From Linnemannia hyalina (Eukaryota; Mortierellomycota; Mortierellomycetes; Mortierellales; Mortierellaceae): DNA of 64,000 nt. Each line of letters begins with the position of its first letter. The stretch's first letter is position 1. The stretch is from NCBI GenBank assembly GCA_019671135.1, contig JAHRHY010000009.1:1-64000 (forward strand), read 5' to 3'. A program made the translations under genes and the position numbers. This document shows, in pieces, positions 1 through 10,618 of the stretch. The notes beneath the pieces were generated by a model. The model was not told where the DNA came from, searched no databases, and worked only from the letters and a program-made list of their open reading frames with translations.

Positions 1-2339
1 TATCGCCCATAATTTGCTGGGTGGATTTCAATTTGCCGTTATATGTTGCTACAGATGCATCTAACGTTGGAATTGGAGCAATTTTATATCAGCTGCCGGA
101 AGGCGAGGCGAATCCCAAAAACATTAGATATATTTCTTTTGTTGCGCGCTCATTGCAACCCAGTGAACGACGCTATAGTACAACTCAGAAGGAGTTATTG
201 GCAATTGTGTTTGCACTGAAGAAGTTGCATTACTATTTGTGGGGCCGTCACTTTACGCTTTTCACGGATCATCGCGCTCTTACTTTTATGCATACGCAGA
301 AGGATATGAACTCGATGCTTACCGCATGGCAGGAGACTATTTTGGATTACACGTTTAAGGTTGTTTATCGACCTGGCGTTCTGAACGTTTTACCAGACGC
401 TTTGTCTCGCCAGTTTCCTCAAGAGTTGTGGACAGCCCGCATTCAAGGATCTGCTCCGAGCAAAATTTATGGTTATGTTCACTTAATCCAGGACGCCGAC
501 ACTCAACGTGTGACGGTAGCTGTCTCAGAGAGAAGAGGAGTGTTAGTCGACGCACATGCGCTTGGTCACATTGGGACCAATGCCATGGTCAAGCATATTC
601 ATTCGTTGCAAAAGACGTGGCCTAATCTGGCCAAGGATTGCTTGGAGTATGTTCAGCGTTGCCAAGAATGCCAGCGAGTCAACATCGCACGCAAGGGATA
701 CCACCCTCTGACGGCCATTCATGCTCAGTTACCAGGTGAACATATGGCGGTTGATTTGACCGGTCCATTCCCTGTGGAGAGCGATGGAAACCTATTCCTA
801 CTCATTTTGGTTGATGTTTGTACAAGGTTCGTCTTCTTGGAACCCATACCTGACAAGAAGGGGATGACCATTGCAAAAGTTTTGTTCAAAATCTTCACCA
901 CTATTGGTTTTCCACGTATCCTCCAATCTGACAATGGCAGAGAATTCGTTAACGAGGCGGTGCAAGTGATGACTACCACTATGGGAGTGCAACATAGGTT
1001 ACTCACCCCTTATCACCCTCGCGGAAACGGAGTCGCCGAAAATCATGTGAAAACAGCATGCACTATCATTCGCAAAGAGGTTCAAGACCATAAACAAGCA
1101 TGGGCGAAACATGTTCCTATGGCACAGCTAGCTATGAACACCAGAATTGTGGCTCTACACAATTCGTCCCCATTTCTTTGTTTTTTGCGCGGCGTTATAA
1201 TGGTATTAGCAATTTTTCGGACACGACAGAGAAGTTATCATCCCAGGAGGAGCTCTTAAAGCGGCTTGAGTACATGACCAAGACCGTCTTTCCAGCGATT
1301 GACACTAAATACCCGCGAACTCAACGTCGAATGATTGAGCGTGTCAATAGAACAGTACTGCACAGTGAATTCCCTGATGGAGCAAAGGTTATGTCTTTGG
1401 ACCCGATCTTGGGCGACAAGCTTTCGCCTAGGTATGAAGGCCCTTATATTGTAGTCAGACGAACAACTGGTGGATCCTATGTGTTGAAGGATGCCACAGG
1501 AGAAGAGTTAGGTCGTAAATTTGCGCCGTCGCAGCTAAAGCTTGTGCTCGACGATTTGAAGGCAACTGACACATACGTAGTAGAAAAAGTCTCAACCACA
1601 GGCATGGACCTAGGGGGGGGGATGGAATACCGCGTAAAAATGGAAAGGGTACAAAGAGGAAACCTGGGAGCCTCAAGAGAATTTTATTGAGCGAAAGTGT
1701 ATCACAGACTACTGGAAGACTAAAAACCTACCAGGATCGCAATCTCTAACGCAGCCTCGTCAAACGGCCGCGACTCTCGGGACTAAGGGTCAAGAGCAGG
1801 AGCTCAATCCATCGCAACGTAAAGGTGCTACTAAAACATCAAAGAACATATCCAATGGTGATGCTCTTAATAAGGGTACATGCAAGCGTGCAAAACCCGA
1901 CGAAGAAGAAGATCAATTGTCGATCGACGCAGGTCTAAACGACTGCGAAGAAATAATGCTAATGGCGAGAAGATGAGTATTGAGCTTTAGGACGATGCGC
2001 GGGCGTATGCTGATCGTCATTAGCATGCAATCATCAGTTGCATCCGATGAATAATGCAGTAGGGGTTTTTCCCGCTTCCCCTACAATCCACGTTCGAGGT
2101 TTTCCCTCTTGGGTTTTCCCCTCGCAAGGATTTTAAACGATTTTTTTGCCTTGAGTGAACAATTAATGTCATGTGAGGATTGTTGATCCTCAACCTGTCT
2201 GCAAGGTTTTATTCAGATTTTTTCCTGGCAGAACAGTAAAAATAATTGCACAGAGTCCAAGTGATTCTTAGACACAACCGAGCAGAGCATATATGCGTTT
2301 TTAAGCAGACGGCTTTCAGCCTTTCCCATGGGAGGGGAT
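1..2339 (+). pseudogene. Family C chromovirus pol, 3' part, frameshifted
   Basis: This is the 3' half of the gag-pol gene that is intact on the minus strand at 15637-21243. It enters at the end of reverse transcriptase and runs through RNase H (YVATDAS near the start), integrase with HHCC and DDE core (LQSDNGREF; HPRGNGVAEN), a GPY-type C-terminal domain and a chromodomain. Compared with the intact copy it has a 1-nt deletion near 1172, a further 1-nt deletion near 1590, an altered G run near 1612 and an extra A near 1640, so no single frame covers integrase and chromodomain. It is a dead copy, cut by the window edge at its 5' side and followed directly by its 3' LTR. The family is certain from the near-identity to the intact copy. 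Confidence 0.92.
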
Positions 2340-2509
2340 TGTCGCATATTTGCCTGTCTCGGGGGTGTCAGCTAATGTAATTAGGCTAGAGACAGTAATT
2401 TAGTCATATGACCAGACACCGACATAAATGGAGGTGTCTGGGCTGTTAACAAAGATCCCTCTCATTGTCTTATCAATTCGATTGTGCGTGACTAGCGTAA
2501 AAAATTTCA
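2340..2509 (+). repeat. 3' LTR of family C copy
   Basis: A 170-bp repeat starting TGTCGC and ending TTTCA, preceded by a polypurine tract (gggagggga) as expected for a 3' LTR. It matches the 169-bp LTRs at 15157-15325, 22007-22175 and 30844-31012. It contains a stem-loop made of CAGACACC and GGTGTCTG. The 3' flank GTACT lies in a fragment of foldback F, which shows that this C copy inserted into an F element. Confidence 0.9.
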
Positions 2510-2600
2510 GTACTCTCAAGGAACACACTGTTTTAATAGGTGTTGACAGATATTTTTATACTGTAGTCTATGGTTGGTGGAGCGAACATGGATGGCCTCC
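2510..2600 (+). mobile_element. Remnant of foldback element F
   Basis: These 91 bp match 40430-40521, the distal part of the right arm of the complete F element at 40071-40521, with one base missing. The remnant ends in the same terminus (ATGGCCTCC). Its right flank TAGGTTTG is coding sequence of B ORF2, so F had inserted into a B element before a C retrotransposon landed in F. Confidence 0.85.
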
Positions 2601-2824
2601 TAGGTTTGTTGGAGAAAGATTATTCCAACTACGAAACATGGCACATGGATAAGTTTGGTTCCCGCGAACCACATTCCGATATATTATGTAAGTTTGCAAA
2701 AGAAGGATCTAACAACAGAAAAACCATAGTGCAAAGTGTATTAGATAGTATTCAAGCCAAAGAGAAAAGTACGATGGAAGAAAAGAAGCCTCTTGAAGTA
2801 ACATTTGAGACCGCAGAAGAGTAG
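2601..2824 (+). pseudogene. B element ORF2, C-terminal fragment
   Basis: The translation equals the last 74 residues of the 753-aa ORF2 protein encoded at 22376-24637 (minus strand), from LGLLEKDYSN to the stop. The upstream nine tenths of the gene is missing because F and then a family C retrotransposon interrupt it. The fragment shows that this is a B2-type copy, since the B1 ORF2 has a different C-terminus. It is not expected to be functional. Confidence 0.9.
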
Positions 2825-3296
2825 ATCAAGAATTTTAAAAACTGTAGATATACCACTTGCACAAATAAAGCTTTTATATATGGAATACACATGTAATATT
2901 ATCCTCGTCCCTTCCAATGAGATTCACCAGATATATTACCCATCTTTTTAAAAACTTCCACCATCCTTTGCACAATTTACAATATTTCTTTCTGATCACA
3001 GTGGTGTTTATCCACAATCTACTTATATTTAACATTACGAAAATTACAATAACTATATCTAATATGTTCTACAATGCATGCACTCTTTATGACATTTATT
3101 TTTTCACCATTGGCATATTTACCAACGATCTGTATAGGAGGCCGCATATCAACAAATATTATAACAATCGTAACTTCCTACAAAGTATGTTACATCAAAC
3201 ATTATAAAAACCACGATAACTTCATCTGAGACGTTCCACAATGCATGCACCCTCACCATTATTGCATTACCCATATTTTTTTAAAACATTCACCTA
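2825..3296 (+). other. B element 3' noncoding region
   Basis: AT-rich sequence between the ORF2 stop and the downstream TDR. It matches the corresponding region of B2, which is interrupted there by the C element with the 5-bp duplication AGTAG. It contains two copies of a sequence like ACAATGCATGCAC about 170 bp apart. I see no gene. Confidence 0.7.
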
Positions 3297-3791
3297 GGAG
3301 GCCTTTCACGTCCAAGTTATCATATGGTGTTTGTTACATCTCTGTAGATCTCGACAATATCCATAGCGACTATGGGATGAGAATGTATATATGATACCAG
3401 GCATATAAGACAACCATTGTAACATTTTTTGTTTAACTATCCTACTAAACACCAACCTATTCTCCAAACAACAAAGTCTTCTTATTTTTCGCACACCACA
3501 CTCTTGAATATGTCCATCTACTATTAACCTGTAACCCTCACTGCAAGATTCGCCAGAGTAGTTCTTGTATGTCATCATCTAAAGCACTTGTACTCTCAAC
3601 TGTATCTTTGGGGCGAAATACAGGGGAGAGATTACATTTTAAAAAAACATGTGCTGTCTATTGCTATTTTATTCTGTGTTCTGTTGCCCACTATGAAGAG
3701 ATATGTCAGTTATGGAAGTAAACACTCCGTTCCTTGGGCTTTGGATATTTTTTATATGCCTTTTTATATCCTCTGCACATGAAGGGGCCGC
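3297..3791 (+). repeat. B terminal direct repeat (right TDR of truncated copy)
   Basis: A 495-bp unit beginning GGAGGCCTTTCA and ending TGAAGGGGCCGC, with imperfect inverted ends. The sequence just upstream (CACCTA) is the same internal boundary found before the right TDR in B1 and B2. It is of the B2 sequence type (TAGCGACTATGG region). Its short ORFs overlap on both strands and are not credible genes. Confidence 0.88.
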
Positions 3792-3868
3792 ATAGTCGCT
3801 ATGGATATTGTCGAGATCTACAGAGATGTAACAAACACCATATGATAACTTGGACCTGAAAGGCCTCC
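3792..3868 (-). repeat. Truncated B TDR, 77-bp end fragment
   Basis: The terminal 77 bp of a TDR in inverted orientation (ends AAAGGCCTCC), abutting the forward TDR at 3791. The rest of this unit is missing, so a deletion or recombination between inverted TDRs probably occurred here. Confidence 0.8.
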
Positions 3869-3871
3869 TAA

Positions 3872-4367
3872 GCGGCCCCTTCATGTGCAGAGGATATAAA
3901 AAGGCATATAAAAAATATCCAAAGTCCAAGGAACGGAGTGTTGACTTCCATAACTGGCATATCTCTTCATAGTGGGCAACAGAACACAGAATAAAATAGC
4001 AATAGACAGCACAAGAATTTTTTAAAATGTAATCTCTCCCCTGTATTTCACGACAAAGATACAGTTGGGAATACAAGTGCTTTAGATGATCACATACAAG
4101 AACTACTCTGTCGAATCTTGCAGTGAGGGTTACAGGTTAATAGTAGATGGACATATTCAAGAGTTTGGTGTGCGAAAAATAAGAAGACTTTGTTGTTTGG
4201 AGAATGTAGTTGTGTTTAGTAGGATAATCGCGCAAGGAATGTTACAGTGGTTGTTTTAAATGGTTGATATCATACATACACTCTCCTCTAATGGACGCGG
4301 TGGATATCGTCAAGATCTGCAGAGATGTAACAAACACCATATGATAATTTGGACTTGAAAGGCCTCC
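3872..4367 (-). mobile_element. Solo B TDR with TAA target duplication
   Basis: A complete 496-bp unit in inverted orientation, flanked by TAA at 3869-3871 and 4368-4370. It inserted exactly next to the end of the preceding TDR fragment. A solo unit with its own duplication shows either that the unit moves alone or that a full element collapsed to one TDR by recombination. Confidence 0.88.
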
Positions 4368-4370
4368 TAA

Positions 4371-5016
4371 GCAAGGAGTTGCAATGGTCAGACATTTAGG
4401 GAATAAAATGCCCAAAAGAAATACCTCCTTACTTGCTGCATTTGTTTGGTCTGCAGTGATTTAGCCTTCAGTGGCGGCGGTGTAAGATCCTGTAGCGGTA
4501 GCTGTGGCAGTGGGCGACGCTGGTGCTGGTGATGGTGCTGGTGGTGGTTAGGGCTTCCATTCGAATCCATTCGAACTCGCCTTGGTTTAAGTAGATATAG
4601 TGCCTTCAACTCGATTTAAACGCATTGCAATAGTGCGGCCTATTCGAACAAAAATTTCGAATCAGATTCGAATTCGAATGCGCACAACCGAATGCAAACC
4701 ATAGTGGATTCGAATGGATTCGAATAGAAGCCCTAGTGGTGGTGCTGGTGGTGTTAGTGGTGCCGATGGTGCTGGTGGTGATGGCGGTGGACGATAGTGC
4801 CGCTTCCGACTCCTCGTCAGTCTCCTCTTCAACAATCATTCGCCCTCGCTTGTCCAACGTAACCGAGGACGTTTCAACAATGGACGGGCGATCGCTATTA
4901 ATGGTACCGTTTTGGTAGGCATTGTGAATGGCTATTGAAAGACATTGTCAAAGTTGCCGTTCGTCAGCACACCATTCAGGGCGTCAATGAAATCATTGTT
5001 GTCGTTGAATCCATAG
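4371..5016 (-). pseudogene. Disrupted host gene remnant, unrecognised
   Basis: On the minus strand three stretches read as ordinary protein: a segment containing NDFIDALNGVLTNGNF (4935-5005), an acidic/Ser-Thr-rich segment with RMIVEEETDEESEAALSS (4770-4910), and a Gln/His/Pro-rich segment with PQLPLQDLTPPPLKAKSLQ ending at a possible splice donor GTAAGG near 4418. The first two are in different frames. The third is separated by insertion of a foldback element (4549-4735). GGT/GCT trinucleotide runs encode Thr/Ser or His/Gln tracts. It resembles a low-complexity fungal regulatory protein, but I do not recognise it. Confidence 0.35.
4549..4735. mobile_element. TTCGAA-rich foldback element, 187 bp, 8-bp flanks
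   Basis: It starts TAGGGCTTCC and ends GAAGCCCTA, with most of its length forming an imperfect inverted repeat rich in TTCGAAT. GTGGTGGT flanks both sides (4541-4548, 4736-4743), which would fit an 8-bp hAT-like target duplication, but the host sequence is itself a GGT repeat, so the duplication is not proven. No coding capacity. Confidence 0.7.
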
Positions 5017-6051
5017 TAGGGCTTCTAATCGAATCATTCGAATCGATTTTTGCCAGATTCGAATTCGGTTCGAATAAAGTAAGTTCGAATTCGATTCGAA
5101 TCCGAATAGAAGTATTAATTCGAATTCGATTCGATTGGATTCGAACAAAATCAATCGAATTATTCGAACCATTCGAACCATTCGAACCTATTCAAATTCG
5201 AAGTATTCGAACCTATTCAAATTCGAAGTATTCGAACCTATTCAAATTCGAAGTATTCGAACCTATTCAAATTCGAAGTATTCGAACCTATTCAAATTCG
5301 AAGTATTCGAACCTATTCAAATTCGAAGTATTCGAACCTATTCAAATTCGAAGTATTCGAACCAAACGAACCTATTCGAAGTATTCGAACCAAACGAACC
5401 TATTCGAACCATTCGAACCTAATCGAATTCGAATTATTCGAACCATTCGAACCATTTGAACCTGTTCGAATTCGAATTATTTGAACCATTCGAACCATTT
5501 GAACCTATTCGAATTTGAATTATTCGAACCATTCGAACCATTCGAACCATTCGGACTATTCGAACCATTCGAACCATTCGAACCATTCGAACCATTCGGA
5601 CTATTCGAACCATTCGAACCATTCGAACCATTCGAACCATTCGAACCATTCGGACTATTCGAACCATTCGAACCATTCGGACTATTCGAACCATTCGAAC
5701 CATTCGGACTATTCGAACCATTCGAACCATTCGGACTATTCGAACCATTCGAACCATTCGAACCATTCAAAGTATTCGAACCACTCGAACCATTCGAACC
5801 ACTCGAACCATTCGAACCACTCGAACCATTCGAACCACTCGAAACCATTCGAACCACTCGAACCATTCGAACCATTCGAACTATTCAAATTCGAGTAAGA
5901 CTCAAGGGGCATCATTCGAATTATTCGAATCATTCGAATCGAATCCACAAAGTCTATTAGAATTCGAATCGAATTCATATCAGTTCGAATTCGATTTGAA
6001 TGCATTCGAACCCATTCGAATTCGGATAATTCGATTCGATTAGATGCCCTA
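5017..6051. mobile_element. Expanded TTCGAA foldback with internal minisatellite
   Basis: The termini TAGGGCTTCTAATCGAA and its near complement (TCGATTAGATGCCCTA) match the 187-bp foldback family. The interior has grown into tandem arrays: seven copies of a 25-bp unit at 5187-5362, then a field of 9-bp units of the type ATTCGAACC, with CGGAC variants at intervals, up to about 5890. All frames stay open as artefacts of the repeat (Ser-Asn-His, Phe-Glu-Pro or Val-Arg-Met strings), so the ORFs are not genes. I see no target duplication. Confidence 0.75.
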
Positions 6052-6078
6052 GCAACATCGGCAGGGTTTCTCACGAAT

Positions 6079-6560
6079 ATTCGATATTCGCAATTCGATT
6101 CGCATTCGATTCGATTTCTCGAATACGAATTCTGCAGTCAATCGATTCGCATATTGCGAATAAAGGCCTTGTTCGATTCGCATGTTATTCGAATTCGCAT
6201 TTATTCGATTCGCAATTAATAGCATTCGATTCGCAAATAATCGTATTCGATTCGCGATTAATTTCATCCGCGATTAAATCGCATTTGCATGTTATTCGCA
6301 ATTAATCGCATTCGATTCGCGATTAATTCTATACGCGATTAATTCGCATTTGCATGTTATTCGCGATTATTCGCATTCGATTTGCGATAATTCGCATTCG
6401 ATTTGCGATAATTCGCATTCGATTCGCGATAATTCGCATTCGATTCGCGATTAATTTTATTCGCGAATAATTCGCATTTGCATGATATTCGCGATTATTC
6501 GCATTCGCATTTGCATTGATTAGATCCGCATTCGCATTTGCATTGATTTACATCCACTTG
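6079..6560. repeat. Degenerate ATTCGCATTCGAT-type tandem repeat
   Basis: About 480 bp of short degenerate units mixing ATTCGCATT, CGATTCGCGAT and TTTGCATG. They differ from the ATTCGAACC arrays upstream by a GC step in the unit. No open frame is credible. Nothing further is seen in 6561-6697. Confidence 0.65.
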
Positions 6561-6697
6561 ATTCATTTTTTTTGATGGTTATTCATATTCAGGCATATTT
6601 ATAGTATTGAAAACGTATAGTTTCACTTATTTTTGCGATTGAAATAATCATACCAAGAGTCCAGTAGCATTCTGCTCTTGGATCCTGTCAGGACTAA

Positions 6698-7192
6698 GGA
6701 GGCCTTTCAAGTCCAAATTATCATATGGTGTTTGTTACATCTCTGCAGATCTTGACGATATCCACCGCGTCCATTAGAGGAGAATGTATATATGATACCA
6801 AGCATATAAGACAACCATTGTAACATTTTTTGTTTAACTATCCTACTAAACACCAACCTATTCTCCAAACAACAAAGTCTTCTTATTTTTCGCACACCAA
6901 ACTCTTGAATATGTCCATCTACTATTAACCTGTAACCCTCACTGCAAGATTCGACAGAGTAGTTCTTGTATGTAATCATCTAAAGCACTTGTATTCTCAA
7001 CTGTATCTTTGTCGTGAAATACAGGGGAGAGATTACATTTTAAAAATTCTTGTGCTGTCTATTGCTATTTTATTCTGTGTTCTGTTGCCCACTATGAAGA
7101 GATATGCCAGTTATGGAAGTCAACACTCCGTTCCTTGGACTTTGGATATTTTTTATATGCCTTTTTATATCCTCTGCACATGAAGGGGTCGC
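6698..7192 (+). repeat. B TDR, left end of truncated copy B4
   Basis: A 495-bp unit with a GGAGGCC start and a GGGGTCGC end, preceded by ACTAA and followed by the internal boundary TACCGAATAAAATATA that also follows the left TDR in B2. It therefore marks the left end of a B copy whose right half is lost beyond the gypsy A insertion at 8888. Confidence 0.87.
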
Positions 7193-7353
7193 TACCGAAT
7201 AAAATATAAAAATATATTTGTATTCTCAACTATGTGCTTGCTGTATGATAGATACCATCCTACATGCTGTTGTGTATACAGTTAAGTATAAGCCTTTTTA
7301 AAAAATTGTTATTGTTGGTTAACGTCATGACAATCCAATACATAAATATTATT

Positions 7354-8644
7354 ATGGATCTAACAAAACACTTCCAACAACTGCTTGATGACCATTGGAC
7401 TTTCCTCAACGCTGGATGGCCAACAATTACACCACGTAATAATCATCGTACTGTAAGCAAGGAAATTGGGTATATGCCAGAAATAAAAGAAACCCTAAAT
7501 CGACGCCTTGGTCCTATTCCAGTGTACTTCTTTCTTGTTGACATCTGGCCAAAGGTTAAGTATCCTGGTCCATACAAAGAAGTGGAGAAAGGTCTTTTAA
7601 TGCTCTATCATCTTGTCAAAGGACTGTCTATGGAAGCAATGGAACCACACATGCCAAAAAGTAGTTTTCATGCAATGCACTCTGTGTTTTATAAGAAAGA
7701 ATATACTTTGCACAACAAGTACATCACCAACTGTATTGCAACAATGTTCTCCACAATTAAAATACGCCTTTTGTCTGCAAAGGAAAAGAATCCTCCATTA
7801 TTTAAGCATGTTACATTGCATCTTGATGGTCATGATACAAGAGCAACATACAAAGGTGAGAGTAGTGCTGATATGTACTCTTACAAGCTGAAAAAGTCAG
7901 GATTACGCACACAGGTAGCAATGGATTGTAATGGCATGGCTTTATTTGTCTCCAAATCTGCATCTTGCAAGAACAATGCTGATGGAACAATGCTGCTAAC
8001 GATGAAGTTGGACAAGAGAGTGCATGAGATGGATTGCATTGCTCTCGATGGAGGGTATCCACAGTTCTTAAGGAGGCTTATAGATGAGTCTGATACTCTT
8101 AAAGTCCAAAATTTCGCTCATCCATACCGTAAACAGAAGAACAAGGAACTTACACAGGAAGAAGCGTTATACAATACCACCTTTGGTAGTTTCCGCTCGC
8201 AGATGGAATCTCTGTTTGCAGACCTTGGTTCCACATTTGAGAAACACAACAACCGTAACTCCTGTGTTGGTGGATAAGAAACAAACATATAATTTGCAGT
8301 TGAAGTTATCTTTGTTACTCTTAAACATGAAAAAGATGGTTGCTTTGTTGAAGATTTCTGCAGAACCAATTCATACAGCTTGGCTTCGCGAAGGATTCGA
8401 GTATCCGACGACAGAGAACGACGTTGAGCAACCAATGGGATATGTTGATGTTGGTGCGCTAGTGGAGGATGGAAATACAATGGCACAACTCCAGAACAAA
8501 TTTCTTGGTATTAATCTTCATGGTGATGTTGATGTTAATGTTGATGAGGACACACCAATGGATCAAGCAGTAATAATGCAACCCGGTCTTTCCATTGAGC
8601 TTAGAGGTACGAAGCGACAAATGGATGTTAATGGTAATTTGTAG
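7354..8644 (+). pseudogene. B ORF1 transposase-like gene, 1-nt frameshift (B4)
   Basis: This copy encodes the same DDE transposase-like protein as B2 (25269-26648) and B1 (56075-57397). One extra A near 8256, just after the codons for EKHNNR, shifts the frame; the C-terminal third continues in the next frame to 8644. The presumed catalytic Asp residues (LHLDGHD, ALDGGYP) and the Glu-containing helix (FRSQMESLF) lie upstream of the shift, so only the C-terminal region is lost. I place the start at the ATG of MDLTKHF, because upstream codons are poorly conserved between copies. Confidence 0.88.
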
Positions 8645-8887
8645 ACTTATTGCAGGTTTTTAAAAGAATAGACATACATAGCCTATTTAGTCAGCGTTGA
8701 GATACGGTATTAACTGCCTAGACGCTAATATGCACCGGTATCTATTATTAAAAGTCATGGTATTATTGTAGTAGATCGGATGCTATTCTATGCTATTCTA
8801 CAACATTCCTTTTTATTTAACAAAGAGGATAAACACATGTACAAACCTACGTCATAAAAGAATACATAAACACATGTACAAACCTAC

Positions 8888-9084
8888 TGTCACGAGACAA
8901 GAGCTTGCTCTTGTGACTTCGCCCTAACGAGTATAAAAGGGCCTTAGATAGCAAATCTATAGCTCTTTACTTGGTATCGCCAATACAACATACTCTTTAA
9001 CCTATTCCTTATACTCATTTCTTAGTCCTTGATCAAGGTTCTCTTTATCTACTTCATTCTATTGCTTGGTCTGCTTTCTTGACA
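8888..9084 (+). repeat. 5' LTR of gypsy A
   Basis: A 197-bp repeat, TGTCACGAG to TTGACA, with no difference from 27642-27838 that I noticed. That near-identity implies a young insertion or later homogenisation. A long poly-A run follows at about 9157-9183 in the leader. Confidence 0.92.
8930..8943 (+). promoter_or_regulatory. TATA box in gypsy A LTR
   Basis: GTATAAAAGGG within the LTR, located where the U3 promoter of an LTR element should lie. The same motif is present in the 3' LTR near 27686. Confidence 0.7.
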
Positions 9085-9308
9085 ATACCAAGTCATACAC
9101 CTAAAGAACCTTGGATCAAACTTTGTCTGTTTTCTATTGATATACTTCAGCGCTCAAAAAAAAAAAAAAAAAAAAAAAAAAAAGCCTTTTCCACAACAAA
9201 ACCAAACCCTATCTTCTTCAAGTTCTTTCCTCTTTTACTACCATCTTCCGTACACAACCCACAACCCTCAGAAACTACAACAACTCTTCACTTTCCGTAT
9301 CAACTACA

Positions 9309-10604
9309 ATGCTACCCGATAGTGAGATCCTTACAGCCAACGCGCGCTTCCAAGCACTGATGGACCGAGTAGCCACACTTGAACAAATAGTTCAGACGGT
9401 CACTCCCTTGCAAGCCAAAGTCACCGAACTCGAGGAGACTGTTCAGAAGTACCGTGATATGCTGGACTTCATTCTTTCGAACGAAGATTTCTTCACAAGC
9501 CTGACCGTCAACCTCAACCCTCGATTACTCAGCCTCGAATCCAACGTCCAGAAGATGACGTCACAATTACCACCCATCACTCGCGCAGAACTAGGCAAAC
9601 TATTTTATGATCACAAGACCGATGTCACCAACACAGTGAGTGCCATCTTCCAATCAACTACACCTCACTCCAGCAATAGCTCCCCTTCGAGGCCAAAAGT
9701 AGCACCCCCCGCAGTCTTCTCCGGCAAGCGTGAAGATTGGAAAGGGTTTCAGGCTCAGCTGGAACTCTTCTTCGTTGCAAACGAGACCCTCTATCCGAAC
9801 GACCACGACCGCATTGTGCTGGCTATCTCGCGCCTCGGTGATACTGCAGCGTTCAAGTACATGCAGAGATACGTTCCGTCCTTCAAGTTGCCTGTCGAGG
9901 AGAGACCCGCATGTATTTCTAACCTGGATCAATTCTTTGCTCTTATGAGTAAGAACTTTGGAGTCTCCAATGCTCACGTCCTAGCAGAAACCCAACTCCG
10001 TCAACTTAGACAGCGCGGTTCTGCCATCGACTATACAAACCGTTTCGTCAACCTTGCAGCGGATACAGCATGGAATGATAGCGCAATGATTTCACAGTTC
10101 CGCCTCGGCCTGAAGGAGTCTGTTCAAGAAGCCATGGCAAACTACCCCGAGCCACCTACCTTTGCCGAGTTTTCACAATTGGCTATCGACATCGACAACC
10201 GACAGTACGGCTATGCAGTGACCCGTTCCGGCAACAAATCTTCCAGCACTCCGTCCCGTTCCACCACTGCCCACACTTCCACTACCACTCAAGCCTCATC
10301 CACCCCAACTACCGCGTCCACCCCTGCTACCTCAGCTCCCGCGACCACTTCGATGGACATGGATCTCTCGCATGCTCGCCATGGTCCTTTGCCACCGTCT
10401 GAGCGTCTTCGTCGTCAAAAGGAAGGACTGTGCACCTACTGTGGTTCAGCAGATCATTGGCTTGACGACTGCCCCAAGAAACCTGCAAAGCCCTCGTTCA
10501 AGAACGCCCCAAAGGCAACAGCCTCGATCTCGGCCCTTCAGCCTACACAGACTAGCGACCAGCCCGATGCAATCTCTTTCCAATTGGAAAAAGATTCAGC
10601 CTAG
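9309..10604 (+). CDS. gag: Gypsy A Gag polyprotein
   Basis: A 431-aa capsid/nucleocapsid protein. An N-terminal coiled-coil-like segment (residues 10-70, VATLEQIVQTV... ELEETVQKY) precedes a retrotransposon Gag capsid domain at about 135-300 (FSGKREDWKGFQAQL; GSAIDYTNRF). A Ser/Thr-rich linker follows, then one CCHC zinc knuckle, C-x2-C-x4-H-x4-C (CTYCGSADHWLDDC), near residues 377-390. It packages the element RNA in virus-like particles. Pol follows in the -1 frame after a 14-nt gap from the Gag stop, so Pol expression needs frameshifting, reinitiation or bypass. Confidence 0.93.
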   Translation: MLPDSEILTANARFQALMDRVATLEQIVQTVTPLQAKVTELEETVQKYRDMLDFILSNEDFFTSLTVNLNPRLLSLESNVQKMTSQLPPITRAELGKLFYDHKTDVTNTVSAIFQSTTPHSSNSSPSRPKVAPPAVFSGKREDWKGFQAQLELFFVANETLYPNDHDRIVLAISRLGDTAAFKYMQRYVPSFKLPVEERPACISNLDQFFALMSKNFGVSNAHVLAETQLRQLRQRGSAIDYTNRFVNLAADTAWNDSAMISQFRLGLKESVQEAMANYPEPPTFAEFSQLAIDIDNRQYGYAVTRSGNKSSSTPSRSTTAHTSTTTQASSTPTTASTPATSAPATTSMDMDLSHARHGPLPPSERLRRQKEGLCTYCGSADHWLDDCPKKPAKPSFKNAPKATASISALQPTQTSDQPDAISFQLEKDSA

Positions 10605-10618
10605 ACAGTAAAGTTGGA

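Noticed and set aside
725..1006. Antisense frames over family C integrase
   Set aside because: Shadows of the strongly coding strand; no independent signal.
3306..3782. Recurrent 90-codon and 64-codon frames in every TDR, as small conserved genes
   Set aside because: They lie on opposite strands of the same repeat, differ between variants in ways that do not favour synonymous sites, and are broken in several copies. They come with the repeat and carry no recognisable motif.
5434..5960. Long frames with Val-Arg-Met, Phe-Glu-Pro or Ser-Asn-His strings
   Set aside because: A 9-bp tandem repeat keeps several frames open; these are artefacts of the minisatellite.
4990..6560. TTCGAA-rich DNA as tRNA genes (TTCGAAT resembles the T-loop)
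   Set aside because: No cloverleaf with acceptor and D arms could be drawn around any TTCGAAT; the motif is simply part of the repeat unit.
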